From positions 1 to 64,000 of the forward strand of contig JAJVDF010000126.1 of the NCBI GenBank assembly GCA_022410635.1: a stretch of DNA of 64,000 bases, read 5' to 3'. Source of the DNA: Tretioscincus oriximinensis (taxonomy: Eukaryota > Chordata > Lepidosauria > Squamata > Gymnophthalmidae). Shown piece after piece: positions 38,680-50,900 of the stretch. Under the pieces are notes generated by a model that saw only the letters and a list, made by a program, of their open reading frames with translations, had not been told where the DNA came from and did no database searches. The position numbers and the translations under genes are program-made. How positions within the stretch are numbered: the stretch's first letter is position 1; each line of letters opens with the position of its first letter.

Positions 38680-40438
38680 AAATTGGAAAGAAAAATAGGA
38701 TAAATATTGCTAAGAGATTTAATTTACTCCCAAGATCAAATAAGTATTGGAGCAAACCTAAATGTAGTTAATAATGTTCAAAATAAACAAACTTTTCTCA
38801 AGAAATACCCCAATCCTAAAAGGTCAATAGTCTCATCCATGCTAAAATAATTTGCACTCCTTGATACGTATGGATGACTAAATGGAGAGTAAAAAGAACT
38901 CACATTATATTTTATTCTAATAATTCTTAAACAAGTTTTAAATTTAACTAAATATTATAATCGAATAATAGATAAAAGCTTAAAAATTACAGGTATAGGC
39001 AAAGAGAATTGAACTGCTCCTTTATCACTAAGCAAAAAACTTTAAAATCAGTGACTAAACAGAAACTGCATTATGGGAAGCTCCTAGTAGAATACATGTA
39101 ACAAAAAAAGTTGGATGAAAAAAAAGAAGTGCAAAAATGAAGCAAATTACCTTTTGGCTTCTAAAGAGCCCAGAGGTACCCCCAGGTATCGCCCAACCCT
39201 GGTAAGGATGGTGATTCCAGTGATCTCCTTCTTCTGCCACTTTTGACAGCAGTTTCAATTCCCATCGCTGCTATTGTCAAAGGTGGTAACAGCAGTAGGA
39301 GGAGAATACTTGAATCTCCTTTGCCACTGAGGTGGGGGTGATGCTTGGGGGTTCCTCTGGTCCCATTAGAAGCCAAAAGACTCCCATCCTCAAAAAACTT
39401 GAGATGTAGAAGAAGACATCACTGCCATACTCCAAGCAGTTGCTGGGCTTGGGATTATCCTGCTGTAACCCTGCAAATTCTCCTATTCATCAGACAGGTC
39501 CTGGGGGATGAGGGTGGTAAGGAAGGAGATATGGTAGGATGGTCCCAACAGGGATCTTTATCCTGGCAAGGCGGTTTTTAAACCGCTGCCAGTTATGGGA
39601 CTGATGAGGGAAAAAAGGAATCACTCCAACTTCTTTCTCCCCTGTCAGTATGCAAATCCTGGCTTGTGGAAGAAAGAGAAAAGTGATGTGAATTCTGATT
39701 GACTTTGCTATTCTATTGACCGCAACCCAAATGTGTGTGCATGTGTTGTATATTATATGTGACCAATTTCCCACCTGATTTCCACAGGACAAATCCATTT
39801 TATAGTAGAATGGATTTTCATAACAGTTACCAGCACAGTGTTATCTCATACACGGAATTAATTCAGCAGCAACAACTGTATTGGAAGCTAATACAGATTC
39901 CTGAATGTTTGAGAGTGACAATTTCCCCTCATATTCTCACACAAAGTAATTCCTAACATAAAAAGCCATATCTAACGACAGAAATAAGGAAGGAGCGAAG
40001 GAGGTTACTCCGTGTTTGCTTTAGAAGAAACTTTTATAGGTTGGCACATTTGGCAATACAAAATCTGCACATACACATGAATACCTGCCATCATCTACTT
40101 CCATCACACTACCTATGTCTGGCACTATGATAGAAGAGGAAGAAGCTTAACTTAATTTAAAAAAATCATGCCCTGTGTACCTGGGAATCTGGAATTTAAT
40201 CTGAAATGAGTATCTAGGATTACACTGGTGTCATAACCCTATAATTCTGTTCACCAGTCATGGGGCAGTGGAAATGGAGAATAAGGGAAAGGAGTCAAGA
40301 AGGTTAAGAAGATTTTGAGGGAAGAGATATTAAATAGGGAGGGAAGGTATGCTCTAAGATTTGCTTTAATGATCTAGAGTTAGCATGGCTTCTAGGGCCA
40401 ATGAAGACCCCATCTGAATTGTAAATAGGGGTAAAATT
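38680..40438. other. No genes or named repeats recognised
   Basis: Unremarkable AT-rich sequence; short open frames show no domain. Confidence 0.3.
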
Positions 40439-40439
40439 C

Positions 40440-40800
40440 TTAGGCTGTGTCCACATTAAGGATATTCACGAGTTGGCAACAACATCATGTAGAACTTGCT
40501 CCATTACCTCAGGGAAGTTCAGTGATCTACTTGCTAAAAAGGCTCGTGGTCCTGGTTAGCTCATTTTTCTCAATTCAGCAGCAAACTTCTTTTAAACGTG
40601 AAAGACTACTTAGTGGGGACATTCAGCAATGAGAATTCAGGCTAGCTGTAAAAAGTTAATTGGCTCACGGCTCGCTGAGAGTCCTGGGAATCATAGTAAA
40701 TGACTCATGGGATGTATGATGTCACGAGGTTACCAGGAAAATGTAACAGAGAAATAGGAAGTATTGAGAAAAAATTGAGATGAGTGGAGACATACTTGAG
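40440..40800. repeat. Unclassified interspersed repeat, copy 2
   Basis: Matches 26345-26745 in blocks: 'ggcaacaacatcatgtagaa', 'acttgctaaaaaggctcgtg', 'attggctcacggctcgctga', 'gagtcctgggaatcatagta'. Orientation is the same in both copies. Confidence 0.55.
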
Positions 40801-41894
40801 TATGTGTTTCCTCAGATTTAATTAAAAAATGGTATTACCGGTAGTTCTAATGGGAAAGCAGCCTGACTCTGTGCCTTAGATACTAGAAATAAAATGTGTT
40901 ATTAGAAATAAAAAACATTCTATCTAAGCTTTTCTATACTGATCTCAGAAAGTAACTAATATGAAGCTCCAAGACAAATAAAGACAGACTCATAAATGCC
41001 AGGTTCTCTGTAGAAAATAATGATTTTTTTTCATGTTGGGTTGGGATAATATCAGGAAACGGAATAAAGTCAATATCAGGAAATAAATAATAGAAAGCTA
41101 TCTTTCTCTTTTTACTATTCTAACTCATGCACTTATTCCCAGCTCTGAATTTTGATATGAGATTGGATTCACCCAGTGAAATTCAGTTACTTCCTCAAAC
41201 CAATAGCAATGTCAGTGCTCCAAAGCATTGTTCATATAACTCATATTGATCATAATCCATTTATAGTCCACCCCTTCCTACCCCTCTTTCCTAGGCCATA
41301 GTTGATCTTTTAATCTAACTCTTTCACCAAAAATCTCACATTAGAAAAAAAAGATTCTTTGAGAAATAGGTCCTTGGCAATCTTCAACTCTGAGGGTTAA
41401 GGTTAATCTCCTCACACCTTCTAATGCTTCAAATCTAAACTTCTTTCTAGGTACACAGAAACTGACTTTAGTTGCTCCAGTCTATTGGCAAACTTCTGTT
41501 CAGGATGTAATTGGTTAGAAGTATATTCTTAAACTTTTTGTTTCTGGAAAAATAAGTGTCACCAATGTATTTATATTTATAATGAATATGTTTACATTTC
41601 TTTTATTTCACTAAAACCAATTACAAAAGAAAACACATTTTTTCTTCTGTCACAATCATTACTAGTTCATACAGCCCAATAGATACACAGTGGCACAGAA
41701 TGAGACATCATTTTAACTATGATGTCTTTGTGGGGCAGGCCAGCTTAATTACTAATTTCCTGGACAGTTTTCCTTGGTGCATGTTTTATTTATGATTCAA
41801 CAGATGCCATACAGTAGCAAGAAGAAAATTAAAAGGTCATTCTGCAAATAAACGATTTTGTTACAAGTAGATATTCTTTCATTTTTAAAGTGTG
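40801..41894. other. No genes or named repeats recognised
   Basis: AT-rich, without supportable features. Confidence 0.3.
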
Positions 41895-42480
41895 CTTTAG
41901 CACACAATCTATATGTGTTGGTGCCAAAAAGAAATATTTTAAATATGATGTGGGAGTGTGAAAAGGTACAGGAATAATGGAAGAAGATGGAAAGAGAGAT
42001 AAATGATATCGAGAATAATATTTACAAGCAAAATGACAGTTTTGCAAGGAGGATTAGTATATATAACATATGTAAAGTTAAGGGATGTATTAGAAAATTA
42101 CATGTGCACAAACTGGTTTGGAATGCATGGATAATAATAAATGGACAATGCAGAGAATATATATAATGAATGCAACAGTGGTAGAAATAGCAAATAGCAA
42201 AAATATAGAAAATATAGAGAAAAAAGTAGAGTGTAAATAGAAATGGTTAGTAGTTAAAAATATATAATGGGTAAATTGAGGAGAGACGCAGCAAAACTAA
42301 GATTGAGATTGATATTACAAATGCAGTCCCCTAAATTGTACATGTAGGTAGAGGGACAGGGGTAGAAGAAGGGAGAGGTGGGAGAAAGAAAGTTAAAAAA
42401 AATATTTTATAATGTATTTTGTAGCACATTGTATTGGATCTGTAAACAAATGAAATGTTTTAAGTTAAAAAAATATAAAA
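41895..42480 (+). pseudogene. L1 ORF2 C-terminal remnant and 3' UTR
   Basis: The + strand reads MMWECEKVQE then, after a stop, WKKMEREINDIE, corresponding to the HMWWEC...FW motif of L1 ORF2p. A G-rich 3' UTR (about 42340-42390) and A-rich end follow. Confidence 0.7.
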
Positions 42481-42667
42481 TATATCGGTTCCTATTTCAG
42501 GCGGCCAAAGAAGCACAAATGAAGCCATCACACATCAAATATTGTACTTTCATACAAGCATTCACTTTACATATTATTGCAGTAAGACAGTGTCAGAAGC
42601 CATTCTGTCTTTTGTAACTTCACTATAATGTAGTGCATGCTACAACTATTTTTTTGTTAAATTCTAA

Positions 42668-42835
42668 AACGTTCTCTTTAACCTAGCCTTCAGTTGAAGA
42701 AATATTATTTTTCTTCCCACTTTTAGATACTATTTTATACTGTTTTCAATTTGTCAATTTTGTATTGTTGTTTGTTGTTGGCCACAATGAGACCTTCAGT
42801 TATAGGATGGAGTATAAGAATAAATAAATTAATAA
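42668..42835 (+). repeat. L2 3' end
   Basis: 'ctagccttcagttgaagaaa' (remnant of the last coding region), then 'gagaccttcagttataggat' and AATAAATAAATT, as in the other L2 tails. Confidence 0.7.
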
Positions 42836-42916
42836 ATGCTACGAGACCACTTTCTCGTAGCACTGGATTCTGATCTGGATTCTGATCCAGACTAATATGA
42901 CTACTTGTTTGAATTA

Positions 42917-43218
42917 CAGTGGTACCTCGGTTCTCGAACGCCTTGAATGTCGACCAAATCGGTGTTCGACCGGCAGATTCCAGAAACTTTTGTCCTGGAA
43001 TCCGAACACCGATTTGGAACTCGAACTTCCTTTGGCGTTCTTTCGGCCAGGCGCGCCTTGCTGACGTCATCAGAGTGTGTTTTTTCGGCCCGGCACGCCT
43101 TGCTGACGTCATCAGTGTGCGTTTTTTCGGCCCGGCGCGCCTTGCTTCGGTTCTCGAACAAATTGGTTCTCGACCGTCCTCCCGGAACGAATTGTGTTCG
43201 AGAACCGAGGTACCACTG
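42917..43218. mobile_element. Mariner-type MITE with TA target duplication
   Basis: Ends CAGTGGTACCTCGGTTCTCG and the reverse complement of CGAGAACCGAGGTACCACTG are perfect over 20 bp, flanked by TA at 42915-42916 and 43219-43220. The interior has 2.4 copies of a 42-bp GC-rich unit (about 43040-43147) and two TGACGTCA sites (43062, 43104). No transposase; long open frames across it have no domain. Confidence 0.93.
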
Positions 43219-43220
43219 TA

Positions 43221-44590
43221 TACACATATACTAAAATTATATACCTTGGCCATTTCTGCACTGGACCTTATATTCCCAAACAGTGGCTTATTAAAGTTTG
43301 CATTGGCATGTCAATTCTTAGATAAAATCCTGAATGAGGCACAGGGCAGAAAATAACCGTGGTTTTTTGGATTACATACTCTTGAAATTAATGCAATGCA
43401 AGACTGAACCTGTGAGCTATGCCTTCAGAGCAGCTGCTTCTCTGCTAAACCGCAATAAAATTGTTATAAATTATGCTAGGTATCATTGAATCATGACCAG
43501 TTCCTGGCACATCATTTTTTTAGCAGAGACATAGGAATGCCATCTTGAACGGGCTGAGGATTGAACTGGTAACCATCTGTTCAGCATAGTTTACTCCACT
43601 GAATGGTAATTTTATTTCATTCACTCAACTACATAGAACAAGACTTTGACGAACATCTTGCAGTTCCACCCTTTATGGATTTGTTATTCTGACAAAGCAA
43701 TATTTTATTGGACTACCGATAAGATATAGTTACCAGACTTCTGACATTCTCATCCATAAATCAAATTTGCTGAAGGTTTATTGCCTATTTATCAGAAAAC
43801 CAAAGAGGAAGTAAAATAAGCATCTTTCAAAATTTAGTTGTGAAAGTTCATTCCTATTGACATCTGACGTCAAAGGAAGTGCGGAGCCTGCAAACTGAAT
43901 AAAAGTTGAACAAACTGGAACATAGTTAATACCAAGAGGTTGATGGCAAGGCGATCTTTTTGTCCAGCGCTAATGGTGTTATACTTATTCGTTTATTCGT
44001 ATGCTTACATTCTACTCACTTCATAACAACACACGGCAACTAAACTTTCAATAAAAGACCAGACTCTCCTTGGGCAATTCTGCACTGGCTGATATACAAG
44101 ACCTGAAAGCACACTAGGAATCTCCCTTCTTCATACAGCTGTAATCTAAAGGAGGCTTCTACTAGAACAATGGTTGCTCCAGTGCAAAAGCATTCCTCAT
44201 TGCAATACTGGCCACATTACATGGACTGCTCTCAAGTAGCATCCCAATGTCAGGCCAAACCAATCCACGTGGGGCTAACCTTCAAAGCAGAAAACTACTT
44301 GGTGCAGAATGCAGTAGGGAAATTTTTGAATTCAACATTGAAAGGGTAGGCCTGCATTGGCTCTATGTTTTACATTGGTTGGATTGATGCTGTTTTGCAA
44401 AACATGTCCTCCTCAACAAGACAGTCCAGCTTCTCCATTAAAAATCTGTGTTCCCCCTTCCTCCTAAGCCAACTCTTTAGAGGGCTCACCTAGTAATTGA
44501 CTTGATACCTTTAAAGTCACAGGAAAAACACACTTTCTCACCCACCCCTCTTCTCCCAAGCATTAGGATTTACAGATCCGTTTCCTGCAG
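43221..44590. other. No gene; a decayed L2 is possible at 44080-44590
   Basis: 'actacttggtgcagaatgca' followed by 'tgcattggctctatgtttta' vaguely recalls the L2 LVQNAA...HWLPV segment, but no frame holds. The rest is unclassified. Confidence 0.3.
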
Positions 44591-44602
44591 TTTTTCTTTT
44601 TT

Positions 44603-44642
44603 AATAATTAATAATTAATAATTAATAATTGAAAATAATAAT

Positions 44643-44681
<39 letters not shown>

Positions 44682-44682
44682 A
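44603..44682 (+). repeat. Microsatellites (TAA/ATT)n and (ATC)n
   Basis: TAATAATTAATAAT units are followed by about 12 ATC triplets (44643-44680). The poly-isoleucine frame there is not a gene. Confidence 0.95.
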
Positions 44683-44689
44683 AATATTT

Positions 44690-45547
44690 TAAGAGGACTT
44701 TATGATGATGCCTTTTTTACAACCTTGCTTTTTGGACCAAGCTCCATCACAAGTACATACAAACATTACCCAAGCTTTCCGGTCAGTGCAAGAAAAAGAA
44801 ATAATATGGTTGTTCAGAAGGAAATTGCCTGATTCCAGCTGCCAAGGCACTACAGAGCCACTATACTTTATTAGAGGACAAAATGCATTTTTTGTTGTGG
44901 GGTTCAAATCCCCACTCAGTCATGAAAAGTCACAGTGTGACCTTGAGAGAGTCACTGCCTCTCAGCCTAACCAGACTTACAGGTGGGGCTATGAGGACGT
45001 AGTGGAGGGGAGAAAGTGGCATGTCTTGCCTTCGGGCTTTTGGGAGGGAAAGAAACACAGACATGTCATAATCAAAGGACACGTAATAAAAAGTGACTAC
45101 ACCTTAGTATTTAGCAATTACTTTTGTCCACCAGACCAGTAAGTACATATTATAAGAAACCATTTCACAGGCTCCATCCACACGTAGCAAAGAAAGTAAA
45201 ATTAAACAGTGGCTCGAAAAAACGCTTAAGAGATGCTAATGCAAAGAGATCAGAAAATGCACTTCCAAAGTGCCTCTACACCAAATTCCTAGTCATACCT
45301 AAGTTTCAATCTAGCTTCAGTCCACTTTCGAAGTGAGAGAACACATCAGCAAAAGGGCAAAAATGTTTTCTTTTGGTGTTCTTTGACTCAGAAAACCCAC
45401 TTTTCATTTAATTAAAAGAAGTGCCAGAATTTCTAGTAAGGGGTTTTTAGTAACATCTTGGAGATACACAAAAGGGAGGCAGGAGGAGCTTTTGTACACA
45501 AGTCTATTTTTTCAGATCACTATGGAGGGAGCAACAACCTTTGGGTT
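44690..45547. other. No genes or named repeats recognised
   Basis: An open frame of about 146 codons at 44702-45142 has no domain. Its middle, around 'cacagtgtgaccttgagaga', may be a weak SINE remnant. Confidence 0.3.
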
Positions 45548-45668
45548 GTGATCACAACTTCTTCAGTTCACCTTTAGTTTAAAGAATAGGGTTTTAGTTG
45601 ATGGGGGGGATTCAATTATGCCCATTCTTCAGGACTGAAGAGGGTTTACAAGTAAAGGTGTGACAAGG
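45548..45668. mobile_element. Palindromic MITE (ttcagtcctgaa family)
   Basis: 'gatcacaacttcttcagttc' on the left pairs with 'ttcttcaggactgaag' and 'taaaggtgtgac' on the right. Diverged relative of 20383-20520. Confidence 0.5.
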
Positions 45669-46097
45669 ACCTTGGTTTAGACGATGTAGAAAGTCAAGAA
45701 AAGTCCTAATCACTTTGCTGTTTTTACATTCTGAAAGTGGACTGAAGCTGTATCAGGATTTAGGTGACTAGGACTCACCTTTAAAAAGGACCTTTGAGAA
45801 GATTTATAGAAAGTCAGTACCATGGGAAAACACACAAGCTAAAATGTATACATCCCAATAAAGAGTCCCACTTTGGTTGTGTCCCTCTGTTCACCGCCTA
45901 CAGGCTTTTGCAGATACATCCTGATAACCTCCCCCGCCCACCCCGTGAAACTTTAGAAAGAAATAACCAAGGTTGTTCCAAAGATCACATAAGATCACAT
46001 ACAATGCTAAGCTGGGTGACACTTTTCTTCCATTCAGAGCAGTCCAAAGATCCTCTCACATTATTACCAGATTTTTAGGAGACTCTATGGGTGTTGC

Positions 46098-46196
46098 AGC
46101 ATAGCCCTGTATTCAGACTCTTATTCTGGGTCTTTTTCGGGGCCTGCCATAGTCTACACTAGCACGTTGGTGGCAGGCTCCGGTTCTGAATCCCCT
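46098..46196. mobile_element. Palindromic MITE fragment at the left edge of a CpG island
   Basis: 'ccctgtattcagactcttat' then 'gcctgccatagtctacacta' correspond to the left end and inner arm of the family at 15414 and 37190. Confidence 0.55.
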
Positions 46197-46259
46197 TTTC
46201 TTAATACTGTGCGTTCATCTGACCTCTTTGGATTGGACAAAAAGGAGCTTCTCCAAAGA

Positions 46260-46990
46260 GGCAAAAAACGCCGCTCGTTCATTGCCTGCTGTTTCAGCCC
46301 CATTACCTGAAAGCCTCCTGGTTGGCTTTCCCCAGAGCCCCCAACATGTGGCCCCACTCGCCCGCCGCCGCCCCCCCCCCCAGCGCCCCCCCCCTTCCCC
46401 CGTCTCCTCAGCCGCCCGCTTCAGGCGTTCCCACCTAGGCGCCCCATGCCGGCGTCCGGGGCTTACCCGAGGCCGCGCCGCCCGGCTCCTCGCGCTGAGG
46501 GAGCGTCGCTGCTGGCCCCGGTGCGAGGGCGGTGGGCGCGCTGTCCCCGAGAGGAGCGGCCTTCTCCGGCTGTGGCAGAAGGGGGGAAACCTCGCCGAAG
46601 CCCGCGCGCGCTTCCCTCGCTCTCTGGCCGGGCTGCTGCCCTCCTGTGCCGGGGCAGTGGGGAGGGAAGGGCGGCCTCGGGAGGGGAGAGCCCGGCGGCC
46701 TCGGCTGACTTGCAGGAGGAGGAGGAGGAGGAGGAGGAGGAGAGGCAGCGGTGGCGGCCCTTCAGCAGGCGATGCTTCCCGTAGGCTGGCCCGCGGCCCT
46801 CTCGCGCTGTGCGGATGTCACTTCACAGGCACAAGCGGCGGGAGATGGACGGGCTGCTATTCATTCCTCTGGAAGCCGAGTGGGAGGGGCCGCAGGGCAA
46901 GGGCGGCGGCGGCGGCGGCGGCGGCCCTGCAGGCAGTGGAGCCACCCGCTGGGAGAGAAAGACGGGCGGGGGGGGGGGGAAGAGATGTTT
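46260..46990. promoter_or_regulatory. CpG island, candidate promoter of unknown gene
   Basis: Strongly GC- and CpG-rich with C runs (46372-46392), GGC repeats (46903-46925) and GC-box-like gggcgg motifs. A CCAAT-like attgg lies just upstream at about 46230. Long open frames (for example 46228-47016 on +) are typical of GC-rich non-coding DNA. It could be the TMPRSS2 first exon/promoter, another promoter, or transposon-borne, as MITE arms flank it on both sides. Confidence 0.4.
46715..46742 (+). repeat. (GAG)n microsatellite
   Basis: About nine GAG/AGG triplets inside the CpG island. Confidence 0.9.
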
Positions 46991-47032
46991 TAAGGCCTAA
47001 ACTTGTTCTGCCCTAGGGTGTTTTTTGATTTT

Positions 47033-47105
47033 TAATATATATATATATATATCTTGGAATAGGGCCCTGCGACCCGCATGCTAATACAGACTGACGCAGG
47101 CCTCA
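47033..47105. mobile_element. (AT)n tract and MITE inner arm
   Basis: AT repeat (47033-47053), then 'tcttggaatagggccctg' and 'catgctaatacagactgacg', the inner arm of the palindromic MITE in the opposite orientation to the fragment at 46098. Confidence 0.5.
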
Positions 47106-47123
47106 AACCTTTGCATGGCTAGT

Positions 47124-47381
47124 TTATTTATTTATTTATTTATTTATTTGTATTTATATCCCGCCCTATACCCGAAGGTCTCAGGGCGGCCAACCATAGG
47201 GGGGCGCACATAGCTTTTGTTGCTTTCTCCACAACAGACACCCTGTGGAGTAGGTGGGGCTGAGAGAGTTCAAAGAACTGTGACTGGCCCAAGGTCATCC
47301 ATCTGGCTTCATGGAGGAGTGGGGAATCGAACCGGGAGACTACCAAATAAGAGTCCCACANTCTAACCACTACACCAAACT
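47124..47381 (-). repeat. tRNA-derived SINE with L2-like tail
   Basis: On the - strand: A box ggtgtagtggttag (47364-47377 on +), B box ccggttcgattcc (47323-47335), body 'cctccatgaagccagatgg', and a tail 'gagaccttcgggtatagggc' ending in AAATA repeats. It is a better preserved copy of the 12501 SINE type. Confidence 0.88.
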
Positions 47382-47439
47382 CCTCCTGTGCTCCCTCCCC
47401 TAACCTGGAGTACATGGGGACTGGCCACCAGAAAATGGT

Positions 47440-47532
47440 TTTATATTGTTTTTAATATGTCCGTTTTATATCGCTCTTTTTATTATTGTCCGCCCTGAGA
47501 CCTTTGGATATAGAGCGGGATAAATAAATACA
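47440..47532 (+). repeat. L2 3' end
   Basis: 'gttttatattgtttttaata' then 'ccctgagacctttggatata' and GGATAAATAAATA. Confidence 0.75.
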
Positions 47533-47639
47533 GCTTGCGCCATGTGAGATTAATGCCCGCCAAATGACACTCCCAATATAGAGTGGGTAAGTTGTAACTC
47601 AACCACCTCAGAAATCCAGGCCTGTCACACAATTCCTAC

Positions 47640-47925
47640 CTCAAAAATAAGAAATCTTAAAAAGTTTGCATTTCTATACTGCTCTATACCAGAGGGGATT
47701 GACAATAAAAACAAAATGAACATGTTAAAACCACAGTGACTGGAAGAAGGGGGGGAGCTGGGGTTTTTCCCCAACTAAAGGCCAGGTTAAAGAGCTGTGC
47801 CTTCAAGAGTATTCTAAATGGTACCGACCAGAGATGGCGATTCATGCAGCTTAAGAGGGGGGACTATTCCACTGCCTGGGGGTTGCTGTGGAGAAGCCAG
47901 CCCTGTTGAAGAATGTTGGATAAGG
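47640..47925 (-). repeat. L2 3' UTR fragment (- orientation)
   Basis: 'tttgcatttctatactgctc' at the left and 'aaaggccaggttaaagagct' in the middle read as the reverse complement of a LINE 3' UTR with its tail block. The assignment is moderate. Confidence 0.5.
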
Positions 47926-47929
47926 ACTT

Positions 47930-50900
47930 CTTCTGAAACTAGGTTTACTTGCTGCTTTTGAGCCTCTGTTTACTATTTACAGGTGCAGCTTAAGAGTGAA
48001 TTCAGAGTATAATATACTTCTGCTTCCTTTCTCATGTTGTGGAATAGAGGGAGTGGAGATTTGGGGGCAGTGAAAACAAAACCTTCCTTTTGCCCCACCT
48101 CATGTGAGACCTTGTTCATGCTCAGCACACCCCATTCAAATGTGTAAGTGAACCTTTGAATCATATTGTCCCAGGGTTCGGATCTATAAACTAGCATGAC
48201 TTTGTTGGTGGCTTGCTTGTTCACTTATTTGTGTCATGTCCTGCTTGTGTTAGACAAATGTTTAGCAGGTTTTGCTTAAGAAATTAGCTGCTGGTGTTGA
48301 CTGTACAGGGTAGGGATTGTGCTGCTTTTTCTGTCACCTTTTTAATATACTAAATACCCATGGAGCTTGCTGACAAAGTGCAAACAACTTAAGTCTTTTC
48401 AGTTTAGCAGCTGTTAAAACAGACTTCCTTAAACCCAAGTTGAAGGAGACTGGAAAGTGTTAATGTGCGAGAAGCTCTTTTTGGCCACGGACATTTTATT
48501 CCTTGATGCTATGCAACAGTCCTGTTCGACAGTTATGCAACAGGCTTCGAGTCTCCACACTGCTTTCAACATTACCACAACCTGATAGCTCAGCAGGGGA
48601 CAACACCATCTACCAGGATGTCATCAGGAGTGGCTCTAAGGATAAATGATCCCCTACACAAAGAGAAGCTGCTACAGAAACTATATTAACAGGGTAGGAT
48701 GACTGTCCTTCCCTCAGAGAAGGTCAGGTTGGTGACTCCCCTTTCACAGAGTGAAGGTCAATCTGTGCTAAAGGGATGGAAAGAACTTCTGCAAAAGGTA
48801 GAGACTCGGCATGGCCAAGCTGGCAGGACTGGGTCTCTTGTGTGAGAGTGAAAAGAAGCTGTCAACTCACGTGCAACTATGGACTGCGTTTTCTTTATTT
48901 CTTGTCTGGATTTAAATGTGACATCTGGAGACTCAATGCAGGTAGAGGGAAGCCTATATGTTTAAATTTAGCTACATCCCTCTTAAGACATTCTAGGTTA
49001 TGGTAGCTTATCTTGTGGCCTTCCAGATGTTCTTGAATGCTGGGAGTTGCTTCTCAAGAATATCTAGAGAAATATGAAAAATACCTGTGTTCTAGGTGGC
49101 AACATCTGCACAGTGCATATTGGTGAGCAATGCAGAGGCCATTGTTGACCTGAAGCACTCAATTCAGTGAGCAACCAGCAGCACACACCAGGAGCTCCCT
49201 GGACTACCATGGTCTCCAGGGATGCAAGANACCCAGAAAAAATTCTGCACACTAGGACTGCTCCTGTCATTTACATAGTGGGTGGTTGGAGCAGCCCTGG
49301 TTCAGTACTCTTAGGAACAAACTGATCTCCCATTGGAGTACACCCCAACTGTGTTTTCATGCTTGTGAGCATTCAAAGGAAAAGGCACATGCAGATAGCA
49401 CATCCCCCTCATAAACAGATGCTGCTATTCCAGGTAGAAGCTGCAAAAGCTTTTACATTTCCCCTTACCTCCACCATCTCCTTTTGTTGCTACTTTTTCC
49501 AAGGGGATATGTGAGTATGCACATAGCAAAAATAAATTAAATCAATAAACCTTTTGCTTTTCTACAGTAGTTTTTTTAAACCAGATTCAGTGCATTTAAA
49601 TAATTTGCAACTCAATAATTTGGTGTACAAAGGTATTTCAAAAGATAACAGTATATTTCCAATATTCAATGAAACAAATTTCCCAGGCATTTTAGACTTC
49701 CATGCCGGAACCACACACATTCTTAGAGAAGATTTTAACACTTCTCGATACATGTTACGATGCACTTAATCGGAAGAGCAGCATATAAAAATGGCAATGA
49801 ACTTAGCACTGTAGAAGAACAACAAGCAATCAGGTTTTTTGTTACTGGAGATGTGAAACCTTGTGAAATTAACAGAAGAATCCTGCGGCAGACTGATGAT
49901 ACTGCAGACTGATGATACATCAATCCATGTTGAAGAAACTCTGGTTGCTCAGCACAGCTGTCATCAATGAGATCTCCAGGGAATTTTCATTTGCTTACTA
50001 TTAGCAGAGTCTTTACACAAAGAACAGGCAAAGAACTCTTTCTTTGTGATGTATTCCATAAAATTCAGATGAGCTCAGAGGAATTTCCAGGATCCAATCA
50101 TGAAAAGTTAATAGTGAATCCAGCATACATTTATAGCAATTAAAAAGTCTTCATCGAATCCCTCTTTACCTTTCTGTGGCCTCCTTTTTTTGTGGCATTC
50201 TGCAACTATGAGTTGGCAGGAGTTGCAAAAATATAAATCGTATAAGGGATGTCAAAATGATATGATTTAGACTAAGAGGAAGAATCTTGTCTACCTTTTC
50301 ACAAGGCCAAGTGTGGAAGGCGAAGCTATCACAAGGTTATAAACAGGAACTGGGAGAAGTAATGGTTCAAACATCTAAGTAAGGCAAGGCTTTTGCCATT
50401 TACTAAACTTCTGACTATGGTATATAGAGGCAATAAAATAAAAGGTAGCCTTGATTCACGTATCTTGTACATCAGACCCCTATTCATTTCAATGGAATTG
50501 AATTTCCAATGAAAGGGCCTCGGTTCTGCCACCATGCTATCCATTTGAAAGCTGTCCATGCATGAGCCAGAATGTGCAAGCTGATACATAACAGTTTGTC
50601 CTGCTCACAGCCAATACTATACCTCTCAAAAGAAAAGGGTAAAACTCTTTTTTTCTCATACATTCTTATGAGTTTCAATTCTGCCAAAGCCACAATTTAA
50701 TTAAGATTTTTTTTCCTGTTTCAGGTAATAGGCACAAATGCATGAAAATGCACTTTTGTTAGCTTGCATATAAACTAGTAGGGGAAATTTCACCTGTCTT
50801 TATGCAAATCAGAAACCTGTACAGTTACTGAGAAGTCTGTGCAAACCAAATTTCCAACAGTACTCAGAATGATCTGGCCCTACAAATTGGTATGGCATGT

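Noticed and set aside
43040..43147. Possible CRISPR-like array (regular 42-bp units)
   Set aside because: Units are contiguous with no spacers, lie inside a mariner MITE, and the genome is vertebrate.
42735..43253. 172-codon frame (-) with ARRAGPKK-type repeats
   Set aside because: The repeats are translations of the 42-bp unit of the mariner MITE; frames on both strands are open.
44629..44832. Poly-isoleucine open frame
   Set aside because: Translation of an ATC microsatellite.
45794..46078. 94-codon frame (+) and the 146-codon frame at 44702-45142
   Set aside because: No recognisable motif, no conserved splice sites and overlapping antisense frames.
46228..47016. 262-codon open frame (+) across the CpG island
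   Set aside because: Low-complexity Arg/Pro/Gly/Ala composition, overlapping open frames and microsatellites inside; no conserved motif. Kept only as a CpG island.
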